The notes under the pieces are model-generated. The model was not told the origin of the DNA, did not search any database, and was given only the letters and a program-made list of their open reading frames with translations. DNA of 64,000 bases, taken from positions 1,289,501 through 1,353,500 of the forward strand of contig WAEK01000004.1 of the NCBI GenBank assembly GCA_011634665.1. Reading direction: 5' to 3'. Source of the DNA: Mortierella sp. BCC40632. Lineage: Eukaryota; Mortierellomycota; Mortierellomycetes; Mortierellales; Mortierellaceae. Position numbers and translations under genes: made by a program. Shown piece after piece: positions 12,867 through 23,900 of this stretch (the stretch's first letter is position 1; each line of letters begins with the position of its first letter).

Positions 12867-13792
12867 GGCCTGCAGATCCAATACACATTGAATACAATCA
12901 GTCACTACCCCTTGGGTAAGAATCGATCCCATAGTTTTTCCCTACCCTTCTTTCACCTCCCTACCCTCCCCTTTCCCCCCAATCTCTCCTCTCGATCCTG
13001 AGAAGAAGAAAAAAAAAAAAGAGGCACAACATACCTGATGGGTGTTTGTGTGTGTACAGTAGAGATGTTGTGAGAACATGTGTTGCACTTTGTGTATATT
13101 TGTGTATGTATTTGTGATCTCTTTTCAGCCTGTCTGTGTGCGAACGCTAGAGAGTCTTGCGATCCGTGTCGTCAAGGAGAGTACGAGTGAGTGTGTGAGA
13201 GGGAGAGAGAGGGAGAGAGAGAGAGAGAGAGAGAAACAGAACTGGTTTACCTAGAGCTTTTTTGTCCTTCCTTCCTAGACCATCCTCTCCATAGGATTCT
13301 CTGTCGCGAGATCCAATTGACCTGTTTGCTGATGGATGACAAACACTATCGGCCCACATCAGCCTCTACTTAATCGAGCACGAGATGGAGAGCGACAAGT
13401 GACCAGGAAGAGAAAGTATGCGTTTTATTATTTGTTGATGGCGTGAAATCTCTCTCGCTCTCGCTCTCTCTCTCTTTCTCTCTCTCAAAAAAAGGAGTGG
13501 TGGATATGGAGATTGAGGCACGGAGTAGGACAGAAGGAATCAATGATTGCAATACTCGTCGGACGCGTTTTCCGACAAGGAAAAGAGTTTTCTCTATTCT
13601 TCCCACGCTCACAAGGTTCTCTCTGAGTCTACAACTCCTCCTTCTTTCTTGTTCCTAAGGTATAACGCCGGTCTGACGGCGATGGAACCTTCTGATCTTG
13701 TTCTAGAAAAAAAACCATAACCACCCAGTTTAGTTCACTGGTGCAACATTTGAAAGAAAAGTAAAACGGTAGAAAATAGCGAGAGAGAGAGA

Positions 13793-13805
13793 GCGCGCGC
13801 GCGCG
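13793..13805. repeat. short (CG)n run
   Basis: Alternating CG run flanked by GA repeats, a potential Z-DNA-type alternating purine-pyrimidine tract. Confidence 0.8.
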
Positions 13806-15647
13806 AGAAAGAGAGAGAGAGATAGAGACAGAGCATGAAGGAGGACGCGATGTTGTCGATAGATCCCTTAGCTCTATTGCAACCATCGATAAAAGAAATG
13901 ACTGCTCCATGTGTCTGCGCTACTAGATGGAGCGGACAAAAAGAAAAGAGTCCAGGCGGTCGAAAATGGGCCAAATGGTGTTTGCTCCCCCATCGTTGTT
14001 AGAAAGTCATTCTTACTCTCCGCCCTGACTCTTACTCTCTCTATCTATCTCTCCCTTTCCCCTCCCTCTTCTCTCTCTTTCTCTACCTCCAGTCTGGTAA
14101 TAGAATAGAATCGATTCGATCCAATCGCTCACTCTCCTAATCGCTCTTTCTTTCGGACTGACCTTTTCAGCATTTGTCGGGCTTACAGCGGTGCTGTGAA
14201 TGTGAATGGATGAATAAATGTGGAGTTCATACTGCAGCCAAAGAGTGGTCGTCTGGGGAGGAGACGTTGGAGTTAGAGATGACGGAGCGCCCAATCAGCT
14301 GCCGCCAATAGATCAATAGAGAGGAGTGTATGTGTGTGAGAGAGAAGGAGATCACAGACCTGATTCAGTCCCAGTGCCTATCAGCAAAGAGGGTTGCAGC
14401 GTCGTGGCCAGTTATTGCACCATCGCCTTTTGTTGTTTCTCCTCTCCAAAGGAAAGTGAAGGGAGAAAGGGGGCACGGGATGTCTAGAGAAAGAAAAAAA
14501 GAAAAACCCCATGACAACATAATCATATAACCAATCATACATACCTCCCTCGGTTCACTCTCATTCTCTTTCTCTCGACTCTATTATCAAAGGAACATCA
14601 AGATGCAGCCTGGTCCTTATTTTAGACTGTTCCGTGGCATTGATAAGTGGGCTTGGCTGATTTGAGCTATGAGCGCAATGAATGCCGAGGGGCTTCGCTT
14701 GCCACGAGTTACAGGAATCAAAACGAGCTGAGCTGGGATTTTTAGTGCAACATCCAATGGTGTTGCACGGTCGACCATGAGAGGGAGATCTGTGGGCCTC
14801 TTCTCCTTCTTCTTACATACACGCCCTCATGATGAGGACCCGATAGAATCAAGAGCAGGCTCAGCGACCTTGTTTGTTTTGACTTTTTTTTCATCCAGAC
14901 GAGCTTAGATAAAGCTAATTCTCAACTCTTTGACAGCGGATAAAGAGGAGGAAAGAGGGGAACCAAATGAGATAGAGATCGTGTTGTTCTACTAAACTCC
15001 TTAACGGACACCTCTCCTCTTTCTCTTCCTGCTCTTGCTCCCTCTTTTTTTTTCCCTCCACGTTGTCCTGTTGTCACACAGCGCACTGTTTTCGAATAAG
15101 CAAAACTCGCTCAAAGAGAGAAAGGAATGGGCGGGTGAACAAGCAAAAGGAAGAATGGAGCCTCTTTCCCCCTCCCACCATTGTATGCACATGGTGCTTT
15201 TTTTTTTTTTTTTTTTTTGGGCTCGGAGATCAAAGAGTTGGGCGAATGAGATTCGGCATTTAGTCCCTGGAACAGATAAACGGTTTGGACACGAAACGTT
15301 TACGAAATGTCATCCGGGATGGGTAGGATAGGACCTAGGACGAGGCACGAGCGAAACGACCGAGGAGAAAAAAGAAAAAGAAAAAGAAAAAAAGAATGGG
15401 AGAGTAGGACAACTCGGTCAGGTAGCGAGAACCCGGATCATCCTCGGTTGGACCAACAGGTTCGAGATGTTACAGCGTAAGTATATGTGTGTGCATGTGT
15501 GTGTGTGTGAAGGGTCCACGACATGAGTGATGCTAGATGAAGAGATTGAGGGACATTGCATGACATGCAGAGTCGTGGTGAATGGGTCCAGAAGTGTCCG
15601 TCCGCCACCCCAGTCCATGCCCTGGCATAGACATAGACAAATCCTTC

Positions 15648-15684
<37 letters not shown>

Positions 15685-18149
15685 TTCTCTCTCTCTCCCT
15701 CTCTCCCTCTCCCGGCCACACGGCAATGAATGTACTTCGGCCGTTTCTCCAAGTTTATATGCGTATTCTCCTGGAGCAATTAGTCCTCCTCTTCACCTTT
15801 CTCTATCCCATTTAGAATCTCTGTGTTGGCTGTTGGTAATGTTTTGCTACAAAGGAATGCAAGGCGATAATCTGTTCGTGTTTCCTTCCTTTCTCACTAA
15901 CGAGACAGAGGTGGGCTTTCCCCCTCTTTTCTCATTTCTTTTTTTCTTTTTTGCTCGCCCCATCTGCGAGCGCATGCTCGTTTATTCTCAATTGTCTTTC
16001 AGCTCTCCATTTCGGCAGCGATTATCGGCCTTGGTTGCACAGTAAAGAGCGCTGAGCGCGAAAGTGAGGTGGATGTTCTTGTCCATTACCTCTACTGTAT
16101 CGGGCCTCCCTCTCAACTTTCCCTTTTTTTCGCGCTCAATAACTCTCATTCCCTCATCCCCCCTGCCGCGCCGTTCCAGCAGATTTTTAGTCTGTCCAGT
16201 ATTGTTCAGGCTCGCTCATTTCTGGAAAGTAGACATATGGACAAAACAACAATGAATGACCATGACTTCTCCTTTCTCTCTCTCTCTTCTTCTAGAGCGG
16301 GATACGATAACTCCCCAGAAATAGCATCACTGTTTGGATCACTGGGCTTGATTCTCGATAGAGTAGTGTTTGTGTACAAGAAGCAAAGAAGTAAACATCA
16401 AGGAGGGAGAGAGCAACCTCGCTAGGCCAGACGACCCAAATATCGTGTTCCCTGGGGCCATTGGGCAAGTGCTGTGTGTAGACAAACAAGCACCATTGTT
16501 TAATAGAGAGTGGAGGAGGAGTGGAGATCAGCGTCAGATGAAGCAAGAGAATGAGCGAGAGCGAAGCCGCTCTAATAGAAGGTCCTGTGCCCTCACAACC
16601 TTGTAGACACCTGAACGCTTCAGGCCAAAGTAAATAAATAAGAAAATAACAATAGAAAAGAGAAAAATAACAATAGGCCTTTCTGGCGAATACGAACGCA
16701 GCGAGCATTGGGGTTTTTTCCCTTGGGGGAGAGGAGGGTAAGAGCGAACGAGGCCTGTTTGTGTTCATAGACTCCCTTTCGGTTACTATGATTGTGGTAC
16801 CTGATTTCAATTCTGATAAAAATGGTATCCCTTGACAAGTATCAACATGCCTCGCTCGCTGCTATTTTACTCTCATTCGGTACGCTAGAACAGAAGGGTC
16901 TCGCTTCCATACACCTGTTGTACTCCTTGGCCCCAACCACTCTCCTAATGTGTCAAGGGATAAAAAAAAGAAAAAAATAGGCGTTGTACCAGGATCGGCC
17001 AAAGACCCAACCTGTTCCTCCCTATCCTGCACTCGGTTGTGTTCGCTTTCATGTTGCCAAACCCACGACGGTACCGTTTCTCTTTCTCTTTCTCTATCTC
17101 TCCTCTCTCTCTCTCTCTCTCTCTCTTTCCCCCCCTGTCTACATTCCCCATCCTCTCCTTTCCCCAAGACGCTGCTCTGACGAGCCAGCCAAGGTAAGAC
17201 AATCCATCCCTGATCTAGTGCTCGTCTCGGCCTCTTCTCACCCCTCTCTTTTGGTTTCCAGGAAACCTTAGAGACAAGAAAGGTGAGAAATGAAGGTAAG
17301 GCCAACCTCTTCCTCGGCGAGATGCACGCCCGACCCGACCCAAGGAGGGGTTGTGCATGCAGGAATGAACACTATCGTACCTGGTCCGTCCTCCGATTGT
17401 TCCCCCCATTACCTCTTGGGAGACCAGGCGAGTGGTGCATTGGCGTGCCCCTCTCCTCTCCCACCCCACCCCACATTCACATATGCATTCATTCATTCTC
17501 ACACATACCCTCTTTTTTTTTTTTAGTCACTACTCTCCCTTGTATTTCGGGACAACCAGCGGAGCCAAGGGAACGGACAGAGCCTAGTGGGGGAAAGGGA
17601 AACGAGACAAGGAAAAAAAGAGGCGAGGGAGGGGAAAAGGAATGCAGCCGGCACCCTGTCTCCGTCGCTCGCCTATTGAGTCCTGTGTGAGTCTTTGTGT
17701 GCGTGTGCTTGTCCTGTTGTGTATGTGTTATGTTGGTGTGGTCAAACCGCTGGGTTGTTCTGTTTGGTTCTGTGCTGGGTCCGCCATCTTATCTATTGCT
17801 GATAATGCGGAGTGTGAGAGAGATTCGATTGGAACGAAGAGTGACCATGGACGCAAATGTCGTCCGAGGTTGACCCAAAATAGAACCCGCCTCACTTTTC
17901 TTTCTCCCTCTCTTTACAACGTTTGGTTTTGGCTCGGCAACCGGTCAGTCCTACTCTTCGGTCATGCTCTTTGGTCCCCTGCCCTTCGGGCCTGAGTCGG
18001 ACGCCCGGATTATGGTAGACTTGCCCCTCTCTTTCCCCCCTTCTATTCTACCGATACGACACTACAAATCCGCGGGCTCGTCCACCGACCTGGGACTCGC
18101 CTGGATCTGTTGCGCCTCGCTCACACACAGAGAATAGAGTGAGATATTG

Positions 18150-18152
<3 letters not shown>

Positions 18153-18199
<47 letters not shown>
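18153..18199. repeat. (GA)n microsatellite
   Basis: GA run of about 47 bp, about 370 bp upstream of the bHLH TATA-like box. It generates Ser-Leu repeat ORFs on the minus strand. Confidence 0.95.
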
Positions 18200-18201
<2 letters not shown>

Positions 18202-18564
18202 CAGCCGTGTGTGAGTGAGAGATAGAATGAATGAATGAATGAAAAAAAACCAAGGGAATCGGGTATGAAGGAGGGAGTACGCCAGCATCGCACCATTTCC
18301 GTCGTCTCCCACACAACAAGACCAGACCACGGCCTGATGGAAATACATACCCCGCAGGTGCAGATATAGCCTGTTTCTATCAGTATTGAGTCTGGTTCAG
18401 TCGAGGACGAATAAGGTTTGACCGCTCACTTATCTCTGGTCCAGTCAGACTGAATTGCCCGTGGGTCTATTCAGTGAATCACACTCTCGCCTCGCCTCCT
18501 CTCTGAGTCTGAGAGAGGAGAGAGAGAATCGATTCGCCCACAAAATTTCTCTTTCGGTCGACAC

Positions 18565-18572
18565 TATAAATA
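18565..18572 (+). promoter_or_regulatory. TATA-like box of the bHLH gene
   Basis: TATAAATA lies 377 bp upstream of the ATG at 18949. A strongly CT/CA-rich tract between them would be a long pyrimidine-rich 5' leader. Confidence 0.55.
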
Positions 18573-18948
18573 TCAATCCCGTCCACTCCCTCTCGGCCCT
18601 TTTTTTTTTTTCTCTCTTCTTCTCTTTGTCTCTCACACTCTCACACGCACAACTCTCTCTCTCTCTCTCTCACACTCTCTCGCCATCACACGCACACAGA
18701 CTTACACACAAGCACTTGTCTGCACATACTCAAATACAAACACAGACTCTCTTTTCCCCCTCTCCTCATCTCTCTCACTTGACTTCATCTCTCTCTCTCT
18801 CTCTTTCATTCCTCATTCTCTCATTCTCATCCTCTCTTCTTTCTCCTCCTCCTCCTCCTCTTCACACACACACCTGCACGCACCTCCACCCAACCAAATC
18901 GACCAACCAACCAACTAACCTACACACACTCACACAAAAACATAAAAA

Positions 18949-20007
18949 ATGACGGCAACAACTGCCACTCCGGCACCCCCAACCAAGAACGTCTTCCGCC
19001 TCCACGGCGTCAACGTCCTTAACCGAAAGAATGTCGATTCCATCTCTCGTCTCACTGCCCTCGAGAAGCGTCGTGCCACCCACATCCTCGATGAACGCCA
19101 ACGTCGTGACACGATGAACCAACTCTTGGCCGAGTTGGCCAACCTCGTCCGTGAATCCGCTGCCGAACTCGCTGCTGCTCAACAACAACAACAGCAACAA
19201 CAACTTCATCAATCCTCCCAGGATGGATCCGATCGCAAGCCTGTCAAGTCCAACTCGATCACCACGCTTCGAAATGCCATTGCCGAGATTCGTCGCCTGC
19301 GTTCCTGTGTCGGTCTCGAGACCTTGACCCCTCCTTGTGCCGCCTCTCTCGCTGTCTCCAACAGCAACGGTTCGCGTTCGTCTTCGCCCACGTCGCCCTG
19401 CACTTCTAGCTTGGCTGCCCCCCAGACCTCATACAAGTCTGCCCAGTCCTTGGCTCCATTGGCTCCACAACAACAACAACAGCAGCAACAGCAGCCATAC
19501 CAATACAACTCTAGCTCATGCCACTCGACCCCCATGTCTTCGCCCAAGGTCTACCCAGCTCAAGTTCCACAGTCCATGACAGGGGCCTCTTCGCATCATC
19601 AACTGCAATCGCCTCCATTGTCTCCTTCGAGCCCTGCTGCTCACAAGTACTCGTCCGTGTCTCCTCCATTGAGACCAACCTCGTATATGCCTCATGGTTC
19701 TTCACAGGCACACCCAACGACGTTGCCTCCGCTCTTTGCGCCCAACTCGCCTGTATCCCACCCATCGCACCAACAGAACTATTCTACTCCATCCTACTAC
19801 CATCATCATCAACAACAACAACAACAGCAGCAGCACAAGTCGACGCCATCCCAATCTACTTATTACCAGTCTTCACATTTCTCACCTCAATACGAGCCCA
19901 TGCAGTCCTTTAGCCGTCCATCTTCACCAGGACCTTCATCGGCCCATGGTGCAGCTCCTTTGATGTTGCCCCAGTCATACATGCAGCACTCTTCCAGCAT
20001 GTACTAA
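18949..20007 (+). CDS. bHLH transcription factor with polyglutamine loop
   Basis: Single-exon gene, 352 aa. The ATG is preceded by AAAA and a CT/CA-rich leader. Residues about 41-53 form the basic region with the H45, E49 and R53 pattern that in bHLH proteins predicts E-box binding of the CACGTG class. Helix 1 follows (about 54-70), then an unusually long loop of roughly 30 residues with an eight-Gln run, then helix 2 with TTLRNAIAEIRRLR. There is no clear leucine zipper. The remaining two thirds are Ser/Pro/Gln/His-rich with further Gln runs and look like an activation or disordered region. Nuclear DNA binding is expected from the family; targets are unknown. It is preceded by the longest spacer in the window, which fits a regulated gene. 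Which fungal bHLH subgroup it belongs to is not decided. Confidence 0.88.
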   Translation: MTATTATPAPPTKNVFRLHGVNVLNRKNVDSISRLTALEKRRATHILDERQRRDTMNQLLAELANLVRESAAELAAAQQQQQQQQLHQSSQDGSDRKPVKSNSITTLRNAIAEIRRLRSCVGLETLTPPCAASLAVSNSNGSRSSSPTSPCTSSLAAPQTSYKSAQSLAPLAPQQQQQQQQQPYQYNSSSCHSTPMSSPKVYPAQVPQSMTGASSHHQLQSPPLSPSSPAAHKYSSVSPPLRPTSYMPHGSSQAHPTTLPPLFAPNSPVSHPSHQQNYSTPSYYHHHQQQQQQQQHKSTPSQSTYYQSSHFSPQYEPMQSFSRPSSPGPSSAHGAAPLMLPQSYMQHSSSMY

Positions 20008-20916
20008 AAGGGTCTCGGGACTGTAAAACACATACAAAAAAAAGGACAGCTCGTAATTCTGCTCTTTTTTTTTTTTTTTTTTTCAATACCTAGTTCTCTA
20101 TCCATCTACTATACTCCTCTCCTCCGGTTCTTTTCTATTGTGAATGACCTTGTAATAAAAGTTTTGTACATTACCTATTCTCTCTTGCTCGCTCGCTCTC
20201 CTGTCTCTTTTTCTCTCTCTATGAAAAAAAAAAAAAAGGTCTCTCTCCTCCCATGCCCATGTGTTTGAGTCAAGGAAGATTCCTTTGTGTTCTCCAATCC
20301 CCACTAGACTCTATTATCTTTTCTTTCCTCCCTCCCCCGCATCCCATCTATGTCTCTCACACATACACCCTTGCTGCATGCGAGTGAGAGCGGGAGAGAG
20401 GGAAAAAAAAAAAAAAATGTTGGCTGTCGGTTTTGTGGGACAGAGGAACATGTGAACTTTTTTTTTTTTATTTTTTTTTTTTTATAAACCGTTCACAGCT
20501 GCAACTGGTTGAACCTTGCCCCCTCTCCTCCCTCCCCTCGTTTGTAATTTCATCCATTCGGATGAATGATTGTTGTGTATCGTATATGCGAGTGTGTACC
20601 TAGGAAATGAGGAAGAGGAGCAGCTTTGCTGTCTTTTCTCTTTTCTCTTCTCTTCTTTTTTCTTTTTAGTTTTCCGTGTGCACTCGTGGAGAAGGAGGGG
20701 GAAAGGGAGGTGGGGTCTCTCAGAAACCTTTTTTTTTTTTTTTTTTTGGCTGCACTAGAACGATTTTTTTTTATTATTAGTATTAGCAATTTTTTTTTTT
20801 TTTATCCTCATCCTTACCCTCATCCTCCCTCCCTCCTAGCTTCAAAGACAATGGGCCCTGCCCGCTGATAGACCGAGAGAGAGGGAAAGAGAGGGAGAGA
20901 AAGAGAAGTGATACGT
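20008..20916. other. 3' flanks of convergent bHLH and FANCI genes
   Basis: Contains the bHLH 3' UTR with an AATAAA signal, several T and A homopolymers and short repeat-based ORFs. No gene seen. Confidence 0.6.
20154..20159 (+). terminator. AATAAA polyadenylation signal of the bHLH gene
   Basis: AATAAA lies 147 nt after the bHLH stop codon in the sense orientation, followed by a T-rich stretch. Confidence 0.5.
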
Positions 20917-23900
20917 TCAGCGACGAGCTCGTTTCTTGCTTCGCACAAGGTCTTCATCCTCAGCTTCTTCACTCTAATGAAACAAATGGGGATGTTACTC
21001 AGCTTGACTGGATCGTGCCACATGGACAGAGAAAGGAGCAAACAATAAACATACAACAAATAAAAATAATAAAAAAACTCTAAAAAAGCCTTACCATGAC
21101 CTCACTCGACTCATAATACTCGGCCATCACGACATCCTTGTCTTCTCGTTCTCCTTGCTCAGATCCTTGCTGCCGTAACAACTCTTCTTCTTGTTGTTGA
21201 TGCTGCTGTTGCTGTTGCTGTATCAGCCGATGTTGCTGCTCTTCTTCATATCGATCCTCTAGTCCAAGATCTCCAAGTCGTTGAATTTGAATCCTGAAAT
21301 CACGCGCCGTGCTCCGTCGCATAAACTGTGTCAAGTTAATCTTGGCCTTCTTGCTCAATTGGATCACATACCGCTCGTATTGCTCCACTGCATAGATCAA
21401 CATAGGAATCAATTTGGACTCGCGTAGGATCTTGGCCTTTTGTCGTGACTTGATACCTCCGCCGCCGCCAAGACCTCCCCCAAGATGGATATCCCCTCCT
21501 GCATCCTCAGCATCATCCTTATCCTTGCCACTAACATTTTTCTTTTTCTTGGACCCCCGCGTAGTACCAGAACGCTCTGCTGCACGAGCCTTGCTCTCTA
21601 CATCAAGCATCTGGAAATAACTCAGAAAAGAGTACAAGTGTCTCGACAACTCTGTACCTGCTACCTGAGTCACTCGTAGGAAACCATGGGGTAGCTGGAT
21701 CGTGTTGTTGCCTCCCCCAGTCCGACCATATACACGAGCAGTACCACCAGATGCCGTCCGCGAAGACTTGGAGGTCAACGTCGACGCCGAAGACCCGTCA
21801 AAGAGCGTCGACGGAGGGATACCAAGCGGGGTAAGATAATGCTTGGTCAGAACCGTGAGAACACGGTAGCATCGATGTAGTACTCGTATCAAATGCTCAG
21901 CCGTTGACTGGTTGATGCATGACTGACTTATTCGAACAAGGATCCATTGGCACACCTCAACTCGCCCACAAATCTCCGTCTCCAGCTCTTGAACCGACCG
22001 ACTCGCTCTCTTTGTAGTACTTGTAGTCTTTGCTGCGCTCAAAGGATCTACTTCCATAGGACGGATCAAGGACGACAAGGATTTAGTCGACGAGGATGAC
22101 GAGGATTCAGAGCCAGGTTGATGTCTCGGTAACTGCTTCGAATTCCTGTCTCTCTCAGAGCCTAATATACAACAAGTAAGAGGATATGGGAGCGATTAAC
22201 GATGAGGAAGGTGCATCTCAATATGGTTTTGTTAGCCTTGTCTGAGTAATGGCTGCATGTGAAGGGACCTTGCATTATCTCGACCCTCCTTTGACCTTCC
22301 CCTGCGATCAAGGCACGCTCTCTGTGCTACTTTGAAGCAATACCCCCGTGTCACCTTAAAACAGCGCGCACGCTCTGTCTCTTTGTCGTTTCGTATTTCC
22401 TCTTTGGTGCACTTTTTTTTTTTTATACCCACTCCAGCACATTATTCACACACTTTGACCACTAGAACCTGCTCCCCGCAGCACGCAACTACCTGGCTTC
22501 ATATCAGTTGGGTTTTTTTTCTCCGCCTCCGCCTCTCTTCCCCCTTCTCCCCTTTGTTCCAAAGCAAAGAGAGATAAAAGAAAGCATCACTGAGCACGGA
22601 AAATGAAATGAACCCCGACCTCAAGAAAAGCTCTTGGCTTTCTCAGCTTCTTCTTGCTTTGCTTGCCTTTTTACCCCAGATACAGCCTCTAGCTTTGATA
22701 ACGGCCACGCCCACGGCCTCTCCCTTCCATGGGTTTTATCTCCCGCACTATTATCAACAACGGTCGGCAATGGCCTAAACAACCTCCCCTTCCTCTCTGT
22801 ACCCCTCCTCTCCATTACTCCGCGTCCCCCTCCTGCTCCTTGAGATCTTATCAGCACGTTAGTCTTTCCCTCTCTTCCTCCCTCTCCCTCTCTCTTGAAC
22901 AAATCTCCGCACCTTTGCTCTATTGATCTGAACTGTCGCTCTCCCCTTTATCAACACTCTAAATCTTTTTGAGAGAGAGAGAGAGCACACAAGGACCGAT
23001 CCGAGCTTTTTCCACGCCTCTTCTCTTTCGCCATCGCCATCCATGGTACGTACCAAAAAAGAACATCCCTTCCTCCTTCCTCCTTCCCTAGCGCACGCTC
23101 CGCCTCCCTCTTTTACCCACAACCCTACCTCGTACCACCTAAAAATAATACAGATAACAAAGAGATAAAGAACTGAATTGCCCCTCTCTCTCTCTCCTCT
23201 CCTTTTGCCAAGCATAGATACTTACTTGGTCGAACAACCAGTTCACAATATCGGAGTTTGCTCAAGGCCCACTCAAGCCCTTCAAGAGTCCGATCAACGT
23301 GCTGTATCAACAGATCCGTCACTGCTCCCGAACTTCCCAAGGTCACGATCGCAAACCGAGTTTCCAGTCCAATCTCTCGCCTTAGTTGCCACAGTCGATT
23401 TGTCTCCTCTCTAGCTTCTGCTGTGGCTGCCTCTTCAACTCCACCAGTCAAAGTGGATATTGATGATGACGAGGAGGTTCTTGGGTCCGCAATTCCACTA
23501 GTCGGATCGCGGAGATTCTGGAGTTGGGGTCCATAATTCATCCCATAGGTCAAAAGAACATCGTTCGCAAGCCGGAGTCGTGGTGATGCCTCGGGACAAC
23601 GAGCAACCGCCGAGGACGCCGTCACGTTTCCAAAGCCGATAGACGTAAATGGCCCCGCACTAGTTGCTCCTTCTCCTCCGCCCCCTCCTCCTCTACCGCC
23701 TAAAGAAGACACCTCTTCGTTATTTGGAGCAGCGAGCGCAAGGAAAGAGGTACTCGTCTCGGAACTGACACATTCCTGTCCAAGCTGCAAGGTCAAAGAC
23801 AAAAGTACTCTCGTAAAAGTCACATCGTCTACAGCTTGGTCACAACACAACTTCACCAACCAGTGAATTAATTGGTCAAGATAGCTCGTCTCCTGGTTCG

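Larger units (their letters stand above)
6238..18564. other. 12.3 kb gene-poor spacer between divergent promoters
   Basis: I find no convincing protein gene, tRNA or rRNA here on either strand. ORFs are short, overlap in several frames and consist largely of CT, CA or GA repeats. The longest, 266 codons at 8339-9139, contains His-Thr and Ser runs and matches nothing I know. The spacer separates the UNC93-like promoter from the bHLH TATA-like box. It contains many homopolymers, a CAA array near 11.4 kb, a CG run near 13.8 kb and a perfect 15 bp tandem duplication near 11.16 kb. It could hold distal regulatory DNA or non-coding transcripts, but the sequence alone does not show this. Confidence 0.55.
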
